This document shows, piece by piece, positions 54,022-64,000 of a stretch of DNA of 64,000 bases. The number at the start of each line of letters is the position of its first letter. Within the stretch, counting starts at the first letter, position 1. The DNA is from Gammaproteobacteria bacterium (GTDB lineage Bacteria; Pseudomonadota; Gammaproteobacteria; Xanthomonadales; SZUA-36): positions 62,001-126,000 of the forward strand of contig JAUHYP010000001.1 in assembly GCA_030426265.1 (NCBI GenBank), written 5' to 3'. The position numbers and the translations under genes were made by a program. The notes under the pieces are model-generated. The model ran no database searches, was not told the DNA's origin, and was given only the letters and a program-made list of their open reading frames with translations.

Positions 54022-54091
54022 ATTCTACAAAGCCCGTGTCATTGCCCAATTGACCTGCGTCAAGTAGTGGCAGGAGCGATTGTTCTAGATT
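54022..54091. promoter_or_regulatory. Bidirectional FNR/DNR-type promoter for nnrS (-) and qNor (+); palindrome at 54050-54063
   Basis: TTGACCTGCGTCAA palindrome; TAGATT (+, 54086-54091) and TAGAAT (-, 54027-54022), each starting 29.5 bp from the palindrome centre. Confidence 0.8.
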
Positions 54092-54137
54092 CACCGGACA
54101 AGAATCCTGGTTTCGGGAATTCCGGAGGAGCACACTC

Positions 54138-56408
54138 ATGTCGACAACCCGGCGGTTGTGGTTGGGGCTCATCGCCCTTTTGGTTGGTTCATTTGGCGTT
54201 CTGCTGTGGATGGGCGGGGATATTCACCGCCAGGCGCCTCCGGTTCCGGAGCGCGTCGCCAGCAGCACGGGTGACACGATCTATACGCGGGAAGACATCG
54301 AGTTCGGGCGCCAGGTATGGCAGTCCATCGGGGGCATGCAGTTGGGTTCCATCTGGGGCCACGGCGCCTTGATCGCACCGGACTGGTCCGCGGACTGGTT
54401 GCACCGCGAACTGGTCGAACGACTCGACATCGAAGCCCGGCGGACGGGTCTGGGAAGCTACTCGGACCTCGATGAAGCACAACAGGCGGCCTTGCAGTCG
54501 CAGATTCGGGCCGACTACCGCGACAACACATGGAACCCGGAGACCGGGACCATCACGGTCACCGAGGAGCGTGCTGAGGCGATCGAACGGGTCGCGGCAC
54601 ATTACGTCAGCCTGTTCGGCAACGACCCGGACATGACGGCGTTGCGAGAGTCCTACGCGATGCGCGAGGGGACCATCGAGGACGAGGCGCGGCGTGAGGC
54701 GGTGACCGCCTTCTTCTGGTGGACGGCATGGGCCACGACGGCGGAGCGACCGGACAGCGACATCAGCTACACGCAGAACTGGCCGCATGAGCCCCTGGTC
54801 GGCAATTCGCCGACCCCCGCCAGTTTCATGTGGACCATGTTCAGCATCGTGTTCATGCTCGGTGGTATCGGCCTGCTGGGCTGGCACTACGCGGTCTACC
54901 ATGGCCGGGCTCCGGAACCGCAGCCCCCGGTCAACGACCCGCTGGAGGAACTGGTGGTGACCCCGTCGATGCGGGCCACCGCCAAGTACTTCTGGGTCGT
55001 GGTCGCCCTGTTCCTGGTGCAGATCCTCCTGGGCGCCATCACGGCGCACTACCAGGTCGAAGGCCAGGAGGCCTACGGCTTTGCGCTGTCCGAAGTGCTG
55101 CCCTATTCATTGACCCGCAGCTGGCATACGCAGCTCGCCGTGCTGTGGATCGCGACGGCCTGGCTGGGCACGGGCCTGTTCATCGCCCCGGCGGTGTCCG
55201 GGCATGAACCCCGGTTCCAGCGACTGGGCGTCAACTTCCTGTTCGTCTGCCTCCTGGTGATCGTGGTCGGGGCGTTTGCCGGACAGTGGCTGGCCGTGAT
55301 GAACAAGCTGGGCCTCGAGTACAACTTCCTGTTTGGTCACCAGGGTTGGGAGTACACCGACATCGGGCGCTTCTGGCAGGCCTTCCTGTTCATCGGCCTG
55401 ATGCTCTGGCTGGTGCTGGTGGGTCGGGGCTTGTGGCCGGCCCTGAAGCGGCGGGACGAGACTTCGTCCATCGTCGCGCTGTTGTTTCTTTCCACCATCG
55501 CGATCGGCCTGTTCTATGGCGCCGGCCTGTTGTGGCGCGAGAACTCTCACATCGCGATGGTCGAGTACTGGCGCTGGTGGGTCGTGCACCTGTGGGTGGA
55601 GGGCTTCTTCGAGGTGTTCGCGACGGCGGTGATCAGTTTCCTGTTCGTGAAACTGGGGCTGGTGCGGGCCAAATTCGCAACGATCAATGTCCTGTTTGCG
55701 ACCATGGTGTTCATGGCAGGCGGCGTGCTGGGTGTGTTCCATCACCTGTACTTCGCCGGTACGACCACGGCGGTGCTCGCCCTGGGCGCCAGTTTTTCGG
55801 CGCTCGAAGTCGTGCCGCTGGCGTTGATCGGCCTGGAAGCCTACGACACCTGGAGCAAGCAGCGGGCCACCCCCTGGATGCCTCGCTACCGATGGCCGAT
55901 CATGTTCTTTGTCGCCGTCAGTTTCTGGAATCTCGTGGGTGCCGGCCTGTTCGGCTTCCTGATCAACACGCCGATCGCGCTGTACTACATGCAAGGACTG
56001 AACCTCACGCCCCTGCACGGTCATACCGCCCTGTTTGGTGTGTACGGAATGCTGGGAATCGGGCTGATGCTGTTTTGCCTGCGTGGTCTCAGGCCACAGG
56101 CGACCTGGAGCGAAAGCTGGTTGCGGGGATCGTTCTGGAGTCTCAATGTGGGCCTGGCGCTGATGGCCGTTCTCACCTTGCTGCCGATGGGGGTGCTGCA
56201 GCTCCAGGCCGCGCTGGAAGAGGGTTACTGGTATGCCCGATCCGCCGAGTTCATGGGCCAGCCGCTGATCGAACTCCTGGTCTGGATGCGCGTACCTGGC
56301 GACACGATCTTCTCGATCGGTGCACTGATGCTGTCGGTGTTCGTGGCGGGCCTGTGGTTCGCCCGGCGGCGCGAGGCCCGGCAAGAGGTGGCCGCGGCCG
56401 AAGCCTGA
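54138..56408 (+). CDS. norB: Quinol-dependent nitric oxide reductase, NorB (qNor) type
   Basis: 756 aa; SIGGMQLGSIWGHGALIAPDWSADWLHRE N-terminal domain; SHIAMVEYWRWWVVHLWVEGFFEVF and HLYFAGTT motifs. Confidence 0.94.
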   Translation: MSTTRRLWLGLIALLVGSFGVLLWMGGDIHRQAPPVPERVASSTGDTIYTREDIEFGRQVWQSIGGMQLGSIWGHGALIAPDWSADWLHRELVERLDIEARRTGLGSYSDLDEAQQAALQSQIRADYRDNTWNPETGTITVTEERAEAIERVAAHYVSLFGNDPDMTALRESYAMREGTIEDEARREAVTAFFWWTAWATTAERPDSDISYTQNWPHEPLVGNSPTPASFMWTMFSIVFMLGGIGLLGWHYAVYHGRAPEPQPPVNDPLEELVVTPSMRATAKYFWVVVALFLVQILLGAITAHYQVEGQEAYGFALSEVLPYSLTRSWHTQLAVLWIATAWLGTGLFIAPAVSGHEPRFQRLGVNFLFVCLLVIVVGAFAGQWLAVMNKLGLEYNFLFGHQGWEYTDIGRFWQAFLFIGLMLWLVLVGRGLWPALKRRDETSSIVALLFLSTIAIGLFYGAGLLWRENSHIAMVEYWRWWVVHLWVEGFFEVFATAVISFLFVKLGLVRAKFATINVLFATMVFMAGGVLGVFHHLYFAGTTTAVLALGASFSALEVVPLALIGLEAYDTWSKQRATPWMPRYRWPIMFFVAVSFWNLVGAGLFGFLINTPIALYYMQGLNLTPLHGHTALFGVYGMLGIGLMLFCLRGLRPQATWSESWLRGSFWSLNVGLALMAVLTLLPMGVLQLQAALEEGYWYARSAEFMGQPLIELLVWMRVPGDTIFSIGALMLSVFVAGLWFARRREARQEVAAAEA

Positions 56409-56497
56409 TCCCTCGTGATCATGGCGCCCATCATGGGCACATGGCTGGAACGGCGCTGCTGATGCAGCGCCGTTCACGTACCGGGAGACGCTGAACC

Positions 56498-56902
56498 ATG
56501 GCGGAGTTCTATCTCCAGATTCGCTGGGTTCATGTCGCCGCGGTGTTCGCCAGCGGCGCCTTGTTCCTGCTGCGTGGCCTGCTCGTCCTGGCCGGCAGGA
56601 AACAGTGGGCCCTGGCGGTGCCCGTGCGCTATCTCAGTTACACCATCGACACGATTCTGCTGACAGCGGCGCTGATGCTCATGACGCTGCTGCACCAGTA
56701 CCCGTTCGTGCACGGCTGGCTGACGGTCAAGGTACTGGCGCTCGTGGCTTACATCCTGCTTGGCAGCATCGCCCTGAGACGAGGCAAAAGCGCAAGAACG
56801 CGCAGGCTGGCCTTCGGGGCAGCACTCCTGGTCTACCTGTTCATCCTCGGCGTCGCACGTGCGCATCATCCAGCAGGTTGGCTGTCGACGGTTTTCGCCT
56901 GA
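56498..56902 (+). CDS. SirB-like integral membrane protein
   Basis: About 134 aa, four hydrophobic segments, LQIRWVHVAAVFASGALFLLRG. Confidence 0.65.
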   Translation: MAEFYLQIRWVHVAAVFASGALFLLRGLLVLAGRKQWALAVPVRYLSYTIDTILLTAALMLMTLLHQYPFVHGWLTVKVLALVAYILLGSIALRRGKSARTRRLAFGAALLVYLFILGVARAHHPAGWLSTVFA

Positions 56903-56973
56903 TTCCCGAAACCATCAGCATCCCGTGTGGGACTCCGGGCGATGGAACACGGAGGGCCAATGGTGGGGGCCGT

Positions 56974-58347
56974 TCAAAGAACCCGGCTGAACTGTTCCTG
57001 GCGCGTCGCGCCGACATGGGCATCGAAGGCCTGGACCAGCGCCCGGCTGACCAGGCGGCCCTGGTCGGTGATGCTCAACCTTCCCGGCCCGCACTCGGTG
57101 AGGCCTTCATCGCTGAAGCGGCGCCAGGCCTCCAGGGCTTCCCTGAAGTAGTCGTCAAAGGCGATGTTCCACCGGGTCTCGACGGCGCCGGTGTCGAGTT
57201 CCAGGTCGCACAGCAGTCGCATGATCACGTCCCGCCGGACCTCGTCATCGGGGTCGAGCCGGTAGCCCCGGGAGATCGGGAGCCGTCCCGCATCGAGTAG
57301 GGCCTTCCAGGGTTCGACGCGCTTTTCATTCTGCAGATACAGACGGCCAAGGTCGCTGATGGCGCTGACGCCGAAACCGACCAGGTCGGTGTCACCGTGC
57401 AGGGTGTAACCCTGGAAATTCCGGTGCAGCTGGCCTGACCGCTGGGCCTGCGCCATGGCGTCGTCCTCCAGCGCGAAGTGGTCCATGCCGATGAAGCGAT
57501 AACCGCTGTCCTGCAGCAGGGTTCCGGCGCGGGAGATCATGCGCACTTTTTCTGCAGGTGAGGGCAGTGTGGATTCGTCGATCTGCCGCTGTACCTTGAA
57601 GCGTCCGGGCAGGTGGGCGTAGCTGTACATGGAGATCCGGTCCGGCCTCAGCGGCAGCAACCGATCCAGGCTGTGCATCAGGGTCGACTCGCTCTGCAGG
57701 GGCAGGCCGCAGATCAGGTCCACGTTGATCGAGTGAAAGCCGGCCTCCCGAGACCAGGCGACCGTGTCGCGAATCATCTCGAAGGGTTGCACGCGGTTCA
57801 CGGCTTTCTGCACCAGTGGGTTGAGGTCCTGGACGCCCAGGCTGACCCGGTTGAACCCAAGGCCGCGGATTGTCATCAGGCGTTCGCGGTCCACCGTGCG
57901 CGGGTCGATCTCGATGGCGTAATCGCCTCCGTCATCGGTTCGCAGGCTGAAGTGGCGTCCCAGCGAGCCCATTACGCGGGCCAGCTGGCTGTCATCGAAG
58001 AAGGTCGGTGTGCCTCCGCCAAAGTGCAGCTGCTCGACCGTTCGTGCCGGGTCGATGCCTTCCGCGCGCAGGCTGATCTCCCGCTCCAGATCATCGAGAT
58101 AGGCCGCACCTCGGGCCTTGTTGGCCGTGATGATGCGGTTGCAGGCGCAATAGAAGCAGACGGTGTCGCAGAACGGTACGTGGGTGTACAGCGACAAGGG
58201 GCGTCGGTTCGCGTTCCCGGCGTCGATCGCCGCCGCGATGTCATTCGCGCTGATCGAGTCCCTGAAGTTCGGCGCCGTGGGGTAGGACGTGTAGCGAGGT
58301 CCGGGGCCACCGTATCGACGAATGATCGATTCGTTCCAATCCAGCAC
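56974..58347 (-). CDS. hemN: Oxygen-independent coproporphyrinogen III oxidase (GTG start proposed; upstream ATG at 58377)
   Basis: GPRYTSYPTAPNF, CDTVCFYCACNRIIT radical SAM motif, GGGTPTFF; AAAAGGA SD 8 nt before GTG. Confidence 0.94.
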   Translation of the reverse strand: MLDWNESIIRRYGGPGPRYTSYPTAPNFRDSISANDIAAAIDAGNANRRPLSLYTHVPFCDTVCFYCACNRIITANKARGAAYLDDLEREISLRAEGIDPARTVEQLHFGGGTPTFFDDSQLARVMGSLGRHFSLRTDDGGDYAIEIDPRTVDRERLMTIRGLGFNRVSLGVQDLNPLVQKAVNRVQPFEMIRDTVAWSREAGFHSINVDLICGLPLQSESTLMHSLDRLLPLRPDRISMYSYAHLPGRFKVQRQIDESTLPSPAEKVRMISRAGTLLQDSGYRFIGMDHFALEDDAMAQAQRSGQLHRNFQGYTLHGDTDLVGFGVSAISDLGRLYLQNEKRVEPWKALLDAGRLPISRGYRLDPDDEVRRDVIMRLLCDLELDTGAVETRWNIAFDDYFREALEAWRRFSDEGLTECGPGRLSITDQGRLVSRALVQAFDAHVGATRQEQFSRVL

Positions 58348-58404
58348 GTGTGCGGTCCTTTTCTTGGGTCTGCTCATTGTCCATCGGGACGGCGATGCCC
58401 CGAA

Positions 58405-58418
58405 TTGACAATGGTCAA
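58405..58418. promoter_or_regulatory. FNR/DNR-type palindrome between hemN and the TonB receptor
   Basis: TTGACAATGGTCAA. Confidence 0.75.
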
Positions 58419-58479
58419 GGCGGTACAGACACGCATGGGGCCCAATCGGTCCAGGCCGAGTGCAAGCGGGCGAAATGTC

Positions 58480-60675
58480 ATGAAACGGATCGGATGGGTC
58501 CTGGCCATTCTGGGTGCAGGCATGGGCGAGGTCATGGCTGCGCCCGCCGACGGGAACGAAGACATCTTCGAATTCGATCCGGTCGTCGTGACCGGGCACA
58601 AGTACCCCCTGCACCAGTCTGAAGTCGCCGGCCAGATCGGCGTGATCGACCAGGAGGACATCGAGAAACACCTGGTCGAAAACCTCGACCAGCTCTTTCG
58701 GTACGAGCCCAGCGCAGGCACGCAGGCCGGCGACACCCGATTTGGTGTCAGTGGTGTGAGCATTCGCGGCGTTGGGGGCAACCGGGTCGCCATCGAAGTC
58801 GACGGGGTACCCATCCGCAACGGCTTTGCGATCGGCAGTTACTCGAATGCGGGCAGGGCGCTGGTGGAAACCGACCGCATCAAGCGCGTGGAGCTCTATT
58901 ACGGTCCCGCTTCTGTCCTGTATGGGTCCGACGCCCTGGGCGGAATTCTTTCCTTCTCGACCTGGGACCCCGGGGACCGGGTTCGATCAGCCGATGACAC
59001 GACATGGTTCGGCGCACGTGCCGGCTACCAGTCCGCCGACCGGAGCACGGTCGGCAATGCCGGCGCAGCCTGGAGCGACGGCGAACATGGCGCGCTGGTG
59101 TCCGCGACGCTTCGTCATGGACACGAAACCGAAAGTGCCGCGGTCGGCCGGGAGCAGCTCGACCCACAGACCTGGCGTGGGCTGGATTTCGCGGCCCGCT
59201 ATACCTTCGATAGCCCGTACGGGCACGCCGTTCGCCTGGGTATCGAGCACTTCGAACGCGAGGTCGACACCGAGGTTGCCTCCCGGTTGGGATATGGGCG
59301 TCTCGCACAGGTCACTGCATTGAGTGGCGATGACGACGACCAGAGCACCCGCGCATTGTTGGATGTGGATTTCAGTACGGAATGGCTCGACACGGCCGTG
59401 GCCCGAACATTCCTGGACGCCAGCCGGACCCGCCAGCACACCAGGGAAGAACGTGGTCGGCTCGAGCCGCCGCTCTACCTGGAGCGCAGTTTCGAGTTGG
59501 ATAGTGATCTCTGGGGTATCGAACTCAACGGGTTTCGTTCGTTCCGGGTCGGCACGAGTGAGCACCGATTGGGGCTGGGGCTGGAGTTCCTATCCACGCA
59601 CATCGAAGAACTGCGTGACGGCTTCCAGCAGGACCTGGAGAGTGGCGACATCACCAGGGTCATCCTGGGCGAAGTTCTGCCGACACGGGATTTCCCCAAC
59701 TCCTCGACGCGGGAGTTCAGCCTGTTTCTCGAAGATGTCATCTCATTTGACGAAGGGACCTGGACGCTCTCACCAGCCCTGAGATTCGAACGATATGCGC
59801 TGCGGTCGCATCCCGATGAACTGTACCTGGAGTCCTTTCCCGACCAGGCCACTGTCAATCTCGACGAGAGCAGCCTGACTCCGCGACTCTCAGCTCGCTA
59901 TGCCTTCAACACGGACTGGAGCGCTTACGGGCAGGTTTCGCGCGGGTTTCGGGCTCCGCCGGTCGAGGATGTGAACATTGGGTTCGAGCTTCCGTTGCTG
60001 CGGTACCGCGCCATTCCCAACCCGGACCTGGTGTCCGAGACGTCGGTCAGCTACGAATTCGGTGTGCGGCGCCACGTTGCCGATGGACGCCTGGCGCTCA
60101 CCTGGTTCGACACCCGCTTCGACGACTTGATCGAGTCCCGTGCGTTCAAGGGATTCGATCCGGCCTCCGGATACCTGGAGTTCCAGTCGAGAAACATCGG
60201 AAAGGCGCGCATCTACGGCATCGACGTTCGCTGGGACCAGGGCCTGGAAGCCTGGAGTCCTGCACTCGATGGCTGGACCCTGCGCACCGCCGCGCTGTGG
60301 TCGCGAGGTGAAAACCAGACCGACGACCAGCCGCTGAACAGCGTTTTGCCCCCGCAGCTCATCGCCGGGCTCAAGTGGCGATCGGGCAGTGGCGACTTCG
60401 ATGCCGAACTGATCACGACCTGGACGGATGCCGTGGAGCGGGTCGACCTCAGCGCGGGGCCGCGGTTCCTGCCGTCCTCGGCGACGGAGGTGGACTTCGT
60501 GGCCGGTTGGCGGCTATCACCAGCGGTTTCCCTGCGGTTCGGCCTGTTCAATGTCCTCGATGAAACCTGGTGGCGCTGGTCGGACGTGCAGAACCTCGAG
60601 GCGGACGACCCGGTCATTCCCCTGCTCGCGCAGCCTGGCAGAAACTTCAGTGTTTCACTTCGGTTCGAGGGGTGA
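58480..60675 (+). CDS. TonB-dependent receptor, heme/hemoglobin-receptor type
   Basis: TonB box-like DPVVVTG, plug domain VSIRGVGGNRVAIEVDGVPIRNGF, FRAP...NPDL segment typical of heme receptors, beta-barrel C-terminus. Confidence 0.85.
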   Translation: MKRIGWVLAILGAGMGEVMAAPADGNEDIFEFDPVVVTGHKYPLHQSEVAGQIGVIDQEDIEKHLVENLDQLFRYEPSAGTQAGDTRFGVSGVSIRGVGGNRVAIEVDGVPIRNGFAIGSYSNAGRALVETDRIKRVELYYGPASVLYGSDALGGILSFSTWDPGDRVRSADDTTWFGARAGYQSADRSTVGNAGAAWSDGEHGALVSATLRHGHETESAAVGREQLDPQTWRGLDFAARYTFDSPYGHAVRLGIEHFEREVDTEVASRLGYGRLAQVTALSGDDDDQSTRALLDVDFSTEWLDTAVARTFLDASRTRQHTREERGRLEPPLYLERSFELDSDLWGIELNGFRSFRVGTSEHRLGLGLEFLSTHIEELRDGFQQDLESGDITRVILGEVLPTRDFPNSSTREFSLFLEDVISFDEGTWTLSPALRFERYALRSHPDELYLESFPDQATVNLDESSLTPRLSARYAFNTDWSAYGQVSRGFRAPPVEDVNIGFELPLLRYRAIPNPDLVSETSVSYEFGVRRHVADGRLALTWFDTRFDDLIESRAFKGFDPASGYLEFQSRNIGKARIYGIDVRWDQGLEAWSPALDGWTLRTAALWSRGENQTDDQPLNSVLPPQLIAGLKWRSGSGDFDAELITTWTDAVERVDLSAGPRFLPSSATEVDFVAGWRLSPAVSLRFGLFNVLDETWWRWSDVQNLEADDPVIPLLAQPGRNFSVSLRFEG

Positions 60676-60684
60676 TCCGGCGTC

Positions 60685-60698
60685 TTGACGCGGGTCAA
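60685..60698. promoter_or_regulatory. FNR/DNR-type palindrome upstream of nirS
   Basis: TTGACGCGGGTCAA; TAGCCT -10-like hexamer at 60721-60726. Confidence 0.78.
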
Positions 60699-60749
60699 GG
60701 CGACACTTTGGTGGCAGGAATAGCCTGAAGTTGAACAGCTGCGCGGTAG

Positions 60750-62912
<2,163 letters not shown>

Positions 62913-62914
62913 CC

Positions 62915-64000
62915 ATGGCCCAGGGGCGGCACATGACCCTCCTGGCCAGTCTCATCCTGGCTGGCGCCGGCTCACCGGCGCTGGCCGGTGAGTCCCTCGG
63001 GAACGCCACCGGCATCGATGGCCTTTACGCCCAGTTTCGGTGGCGAGCGGAGCATGTCGACCAGGATGATTTCAGGAAGGACGCCTTTGCGGCGCCCCTG
63101 CGTGCGCGTGTCGGGTATGCCAGCCCTTCGTGGCACGGTTGGTCACTGGCCGCCGAATACGACCACGTTTTCGACCTGGGCCTGGATCACTATGACGAAG
63201 GCGGCGGCAACACGCCGGACCGGGGGCAGTATCCGGTCATTGCCGACCCGTCGGGCGGTGACCTCAACCAGGCCTGGTTGCAGTGGGCGTCACAGAGCGG
63301 CCTGCGCATCAAGGCCGGACGCCAGCGAATCATCTACGACAACGCCCGGTTCATCGGCAACGTGGGGTGGCGCCAGAACGAGCAAACCTACGACGGTGTC
63401 GCACTGGAGTACGAGGGCTCCAACGGCTTCGAACTGAAGGCGGCCTGGCTGGGAGAAGTGCACCGCATTTTCGGTGATGACGTCCCGGCCGGTGAGAATG
63501 ATCTCGACAGCTGGATCGGCAATCTTGGATACACCTTCGCCGGCAAGGGCAAGCTGGTCGGCTATGCCTACGCCATCGACAACCGGGACGTCGCCGCGTT
63601 CTCCACGACGACTTTCGGCGTGCGTTGGTTGGGGGACGCGATGGCCCTGGGCGAGCACGCACGGCTCGGCTACACGCTGGAGTACGCGCACCAGGAAGAT
63701 TCCGCCAACGCCCCGGTCAGCTTCAACGCTGACTATTTTCGCGTCGACCTGTCACTGGCCCTGGAGGTTCCGACCTTCGTTGCAGGCTATGAATCATTGG
63801 GTGGCGACAAATCCCGCAGCGGCGCCGCATTTCGCACGCCGCTTGCTACCCTGCATGCCTTCAATGGCTGGGCCGACAAGTTCCTGACGACTCCCGACGC
63901 GGGCCTGAACGACCTTTTCGCCGGCGTGAAACTGCCCGTGGGCGGATGGACACTGAATGCGACCGGCCACCTGTTCGAAGCGCAGTCAGGGGGGAGTGAC
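62915..64000 (+). CDS. Alginate-export-like outer membrane beta-barrel porin (3' truncated by window; absent from the supplied ORF track)
   Basis: Read directly: frame open from ATG 62915 to window end; signal peptide MTLLASLILAGAGSPALA; RAEHVDQDDF...RARVGYASPSWHGWSLAAEYDHVF...KAGRQRIIYDNARFIGNVGWRQNEQTYDGVAL. Confidence 0.85.
   Translation, partial: MAQGRHMTLLASLILAGAGSPALAGESLGNATGIDGLYAQFRWRAEHVDQDDFRKDAFAAPLRARVGYASPSWHGWSLAAEYDHVFDLGLDHYDEGGGNTPDRGQYPVIADPSGGDLNQAWLQWASQSGLRIKAGRQRIIYDNARFIGNVGWRQNEQTYDGVALEYEGSNGFELKAAWLGEVHRIFGDDVPAGENDLDSWIGNLGYTFAGKGKLVGYAYAIDNRDVAAFSTTTFGVRWLGDAMALGEHARLGYTLEYAHQEDSANAPVSFNADYFRVDLSLALEVPTFVAGYESLGGDKSRSGAAFRTPLATLHAFNGWADKFLTTPDAGLNDLFAGVKLPVGGWTLNATGHLFEAQSGGSD

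Overview
The window reads as high-GC gammaproteobacterial chromosome. The synteny resembles Xanthomonadales/Chromatiales-type genomes; that placement is inference. About 1-41.5 kb is a nearly unbroken housekeeping block: leuS(3' part)-lptE-holA-nadD-rsfS-rlmH-maf-rng-yhdP-tldD-darP(-)-pmbA-SDR(-)-tpiA-secG-tRNA-Leu(GAG)-nuoABCDEFGHIJKLMN-small HExxH protein-tRNA-fMet-rimP-nusA-infB-rbfA-truB-rpsO-pnp. About 41.5-52.7 kb is an accessory set: HEAT-repeat protein, AraC regulator, DUF6265-like, DUF5694-like, penicillin acylase family, RpiB-like, M14 carboxypeptidase, gamma-glutamyltransferase and GFA proteins. About 52.7-64 kb is a compact nitrite/NO respiration and heme module: nnrS, qNor-type norB, a SirB-like membrane protein, hemN, a heme-type TonB receptor, a cd1 nitrite reductase with an additional N-terminal cytochrome c domain, and an alginate-export-like porin cut by the window end. 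The strongest hidden signal is three perfect TTGAC-N4-GTCAA (FNR/DNR-type) palindromes, each in a promoter region of this module. At the nnrS/qNor divergent promoter the palindrome is flanked symmetrically by -10-like hexamers at exactly the class-II spacing on both strands. Other points worth checking are regulatory leaders (rimP, rpsO, rpsO-pnp), an unusual U1:U72 initiator tRNA and an orphan metzincin-like protein. No CRISPR, rRNA or mobile elements were seen.
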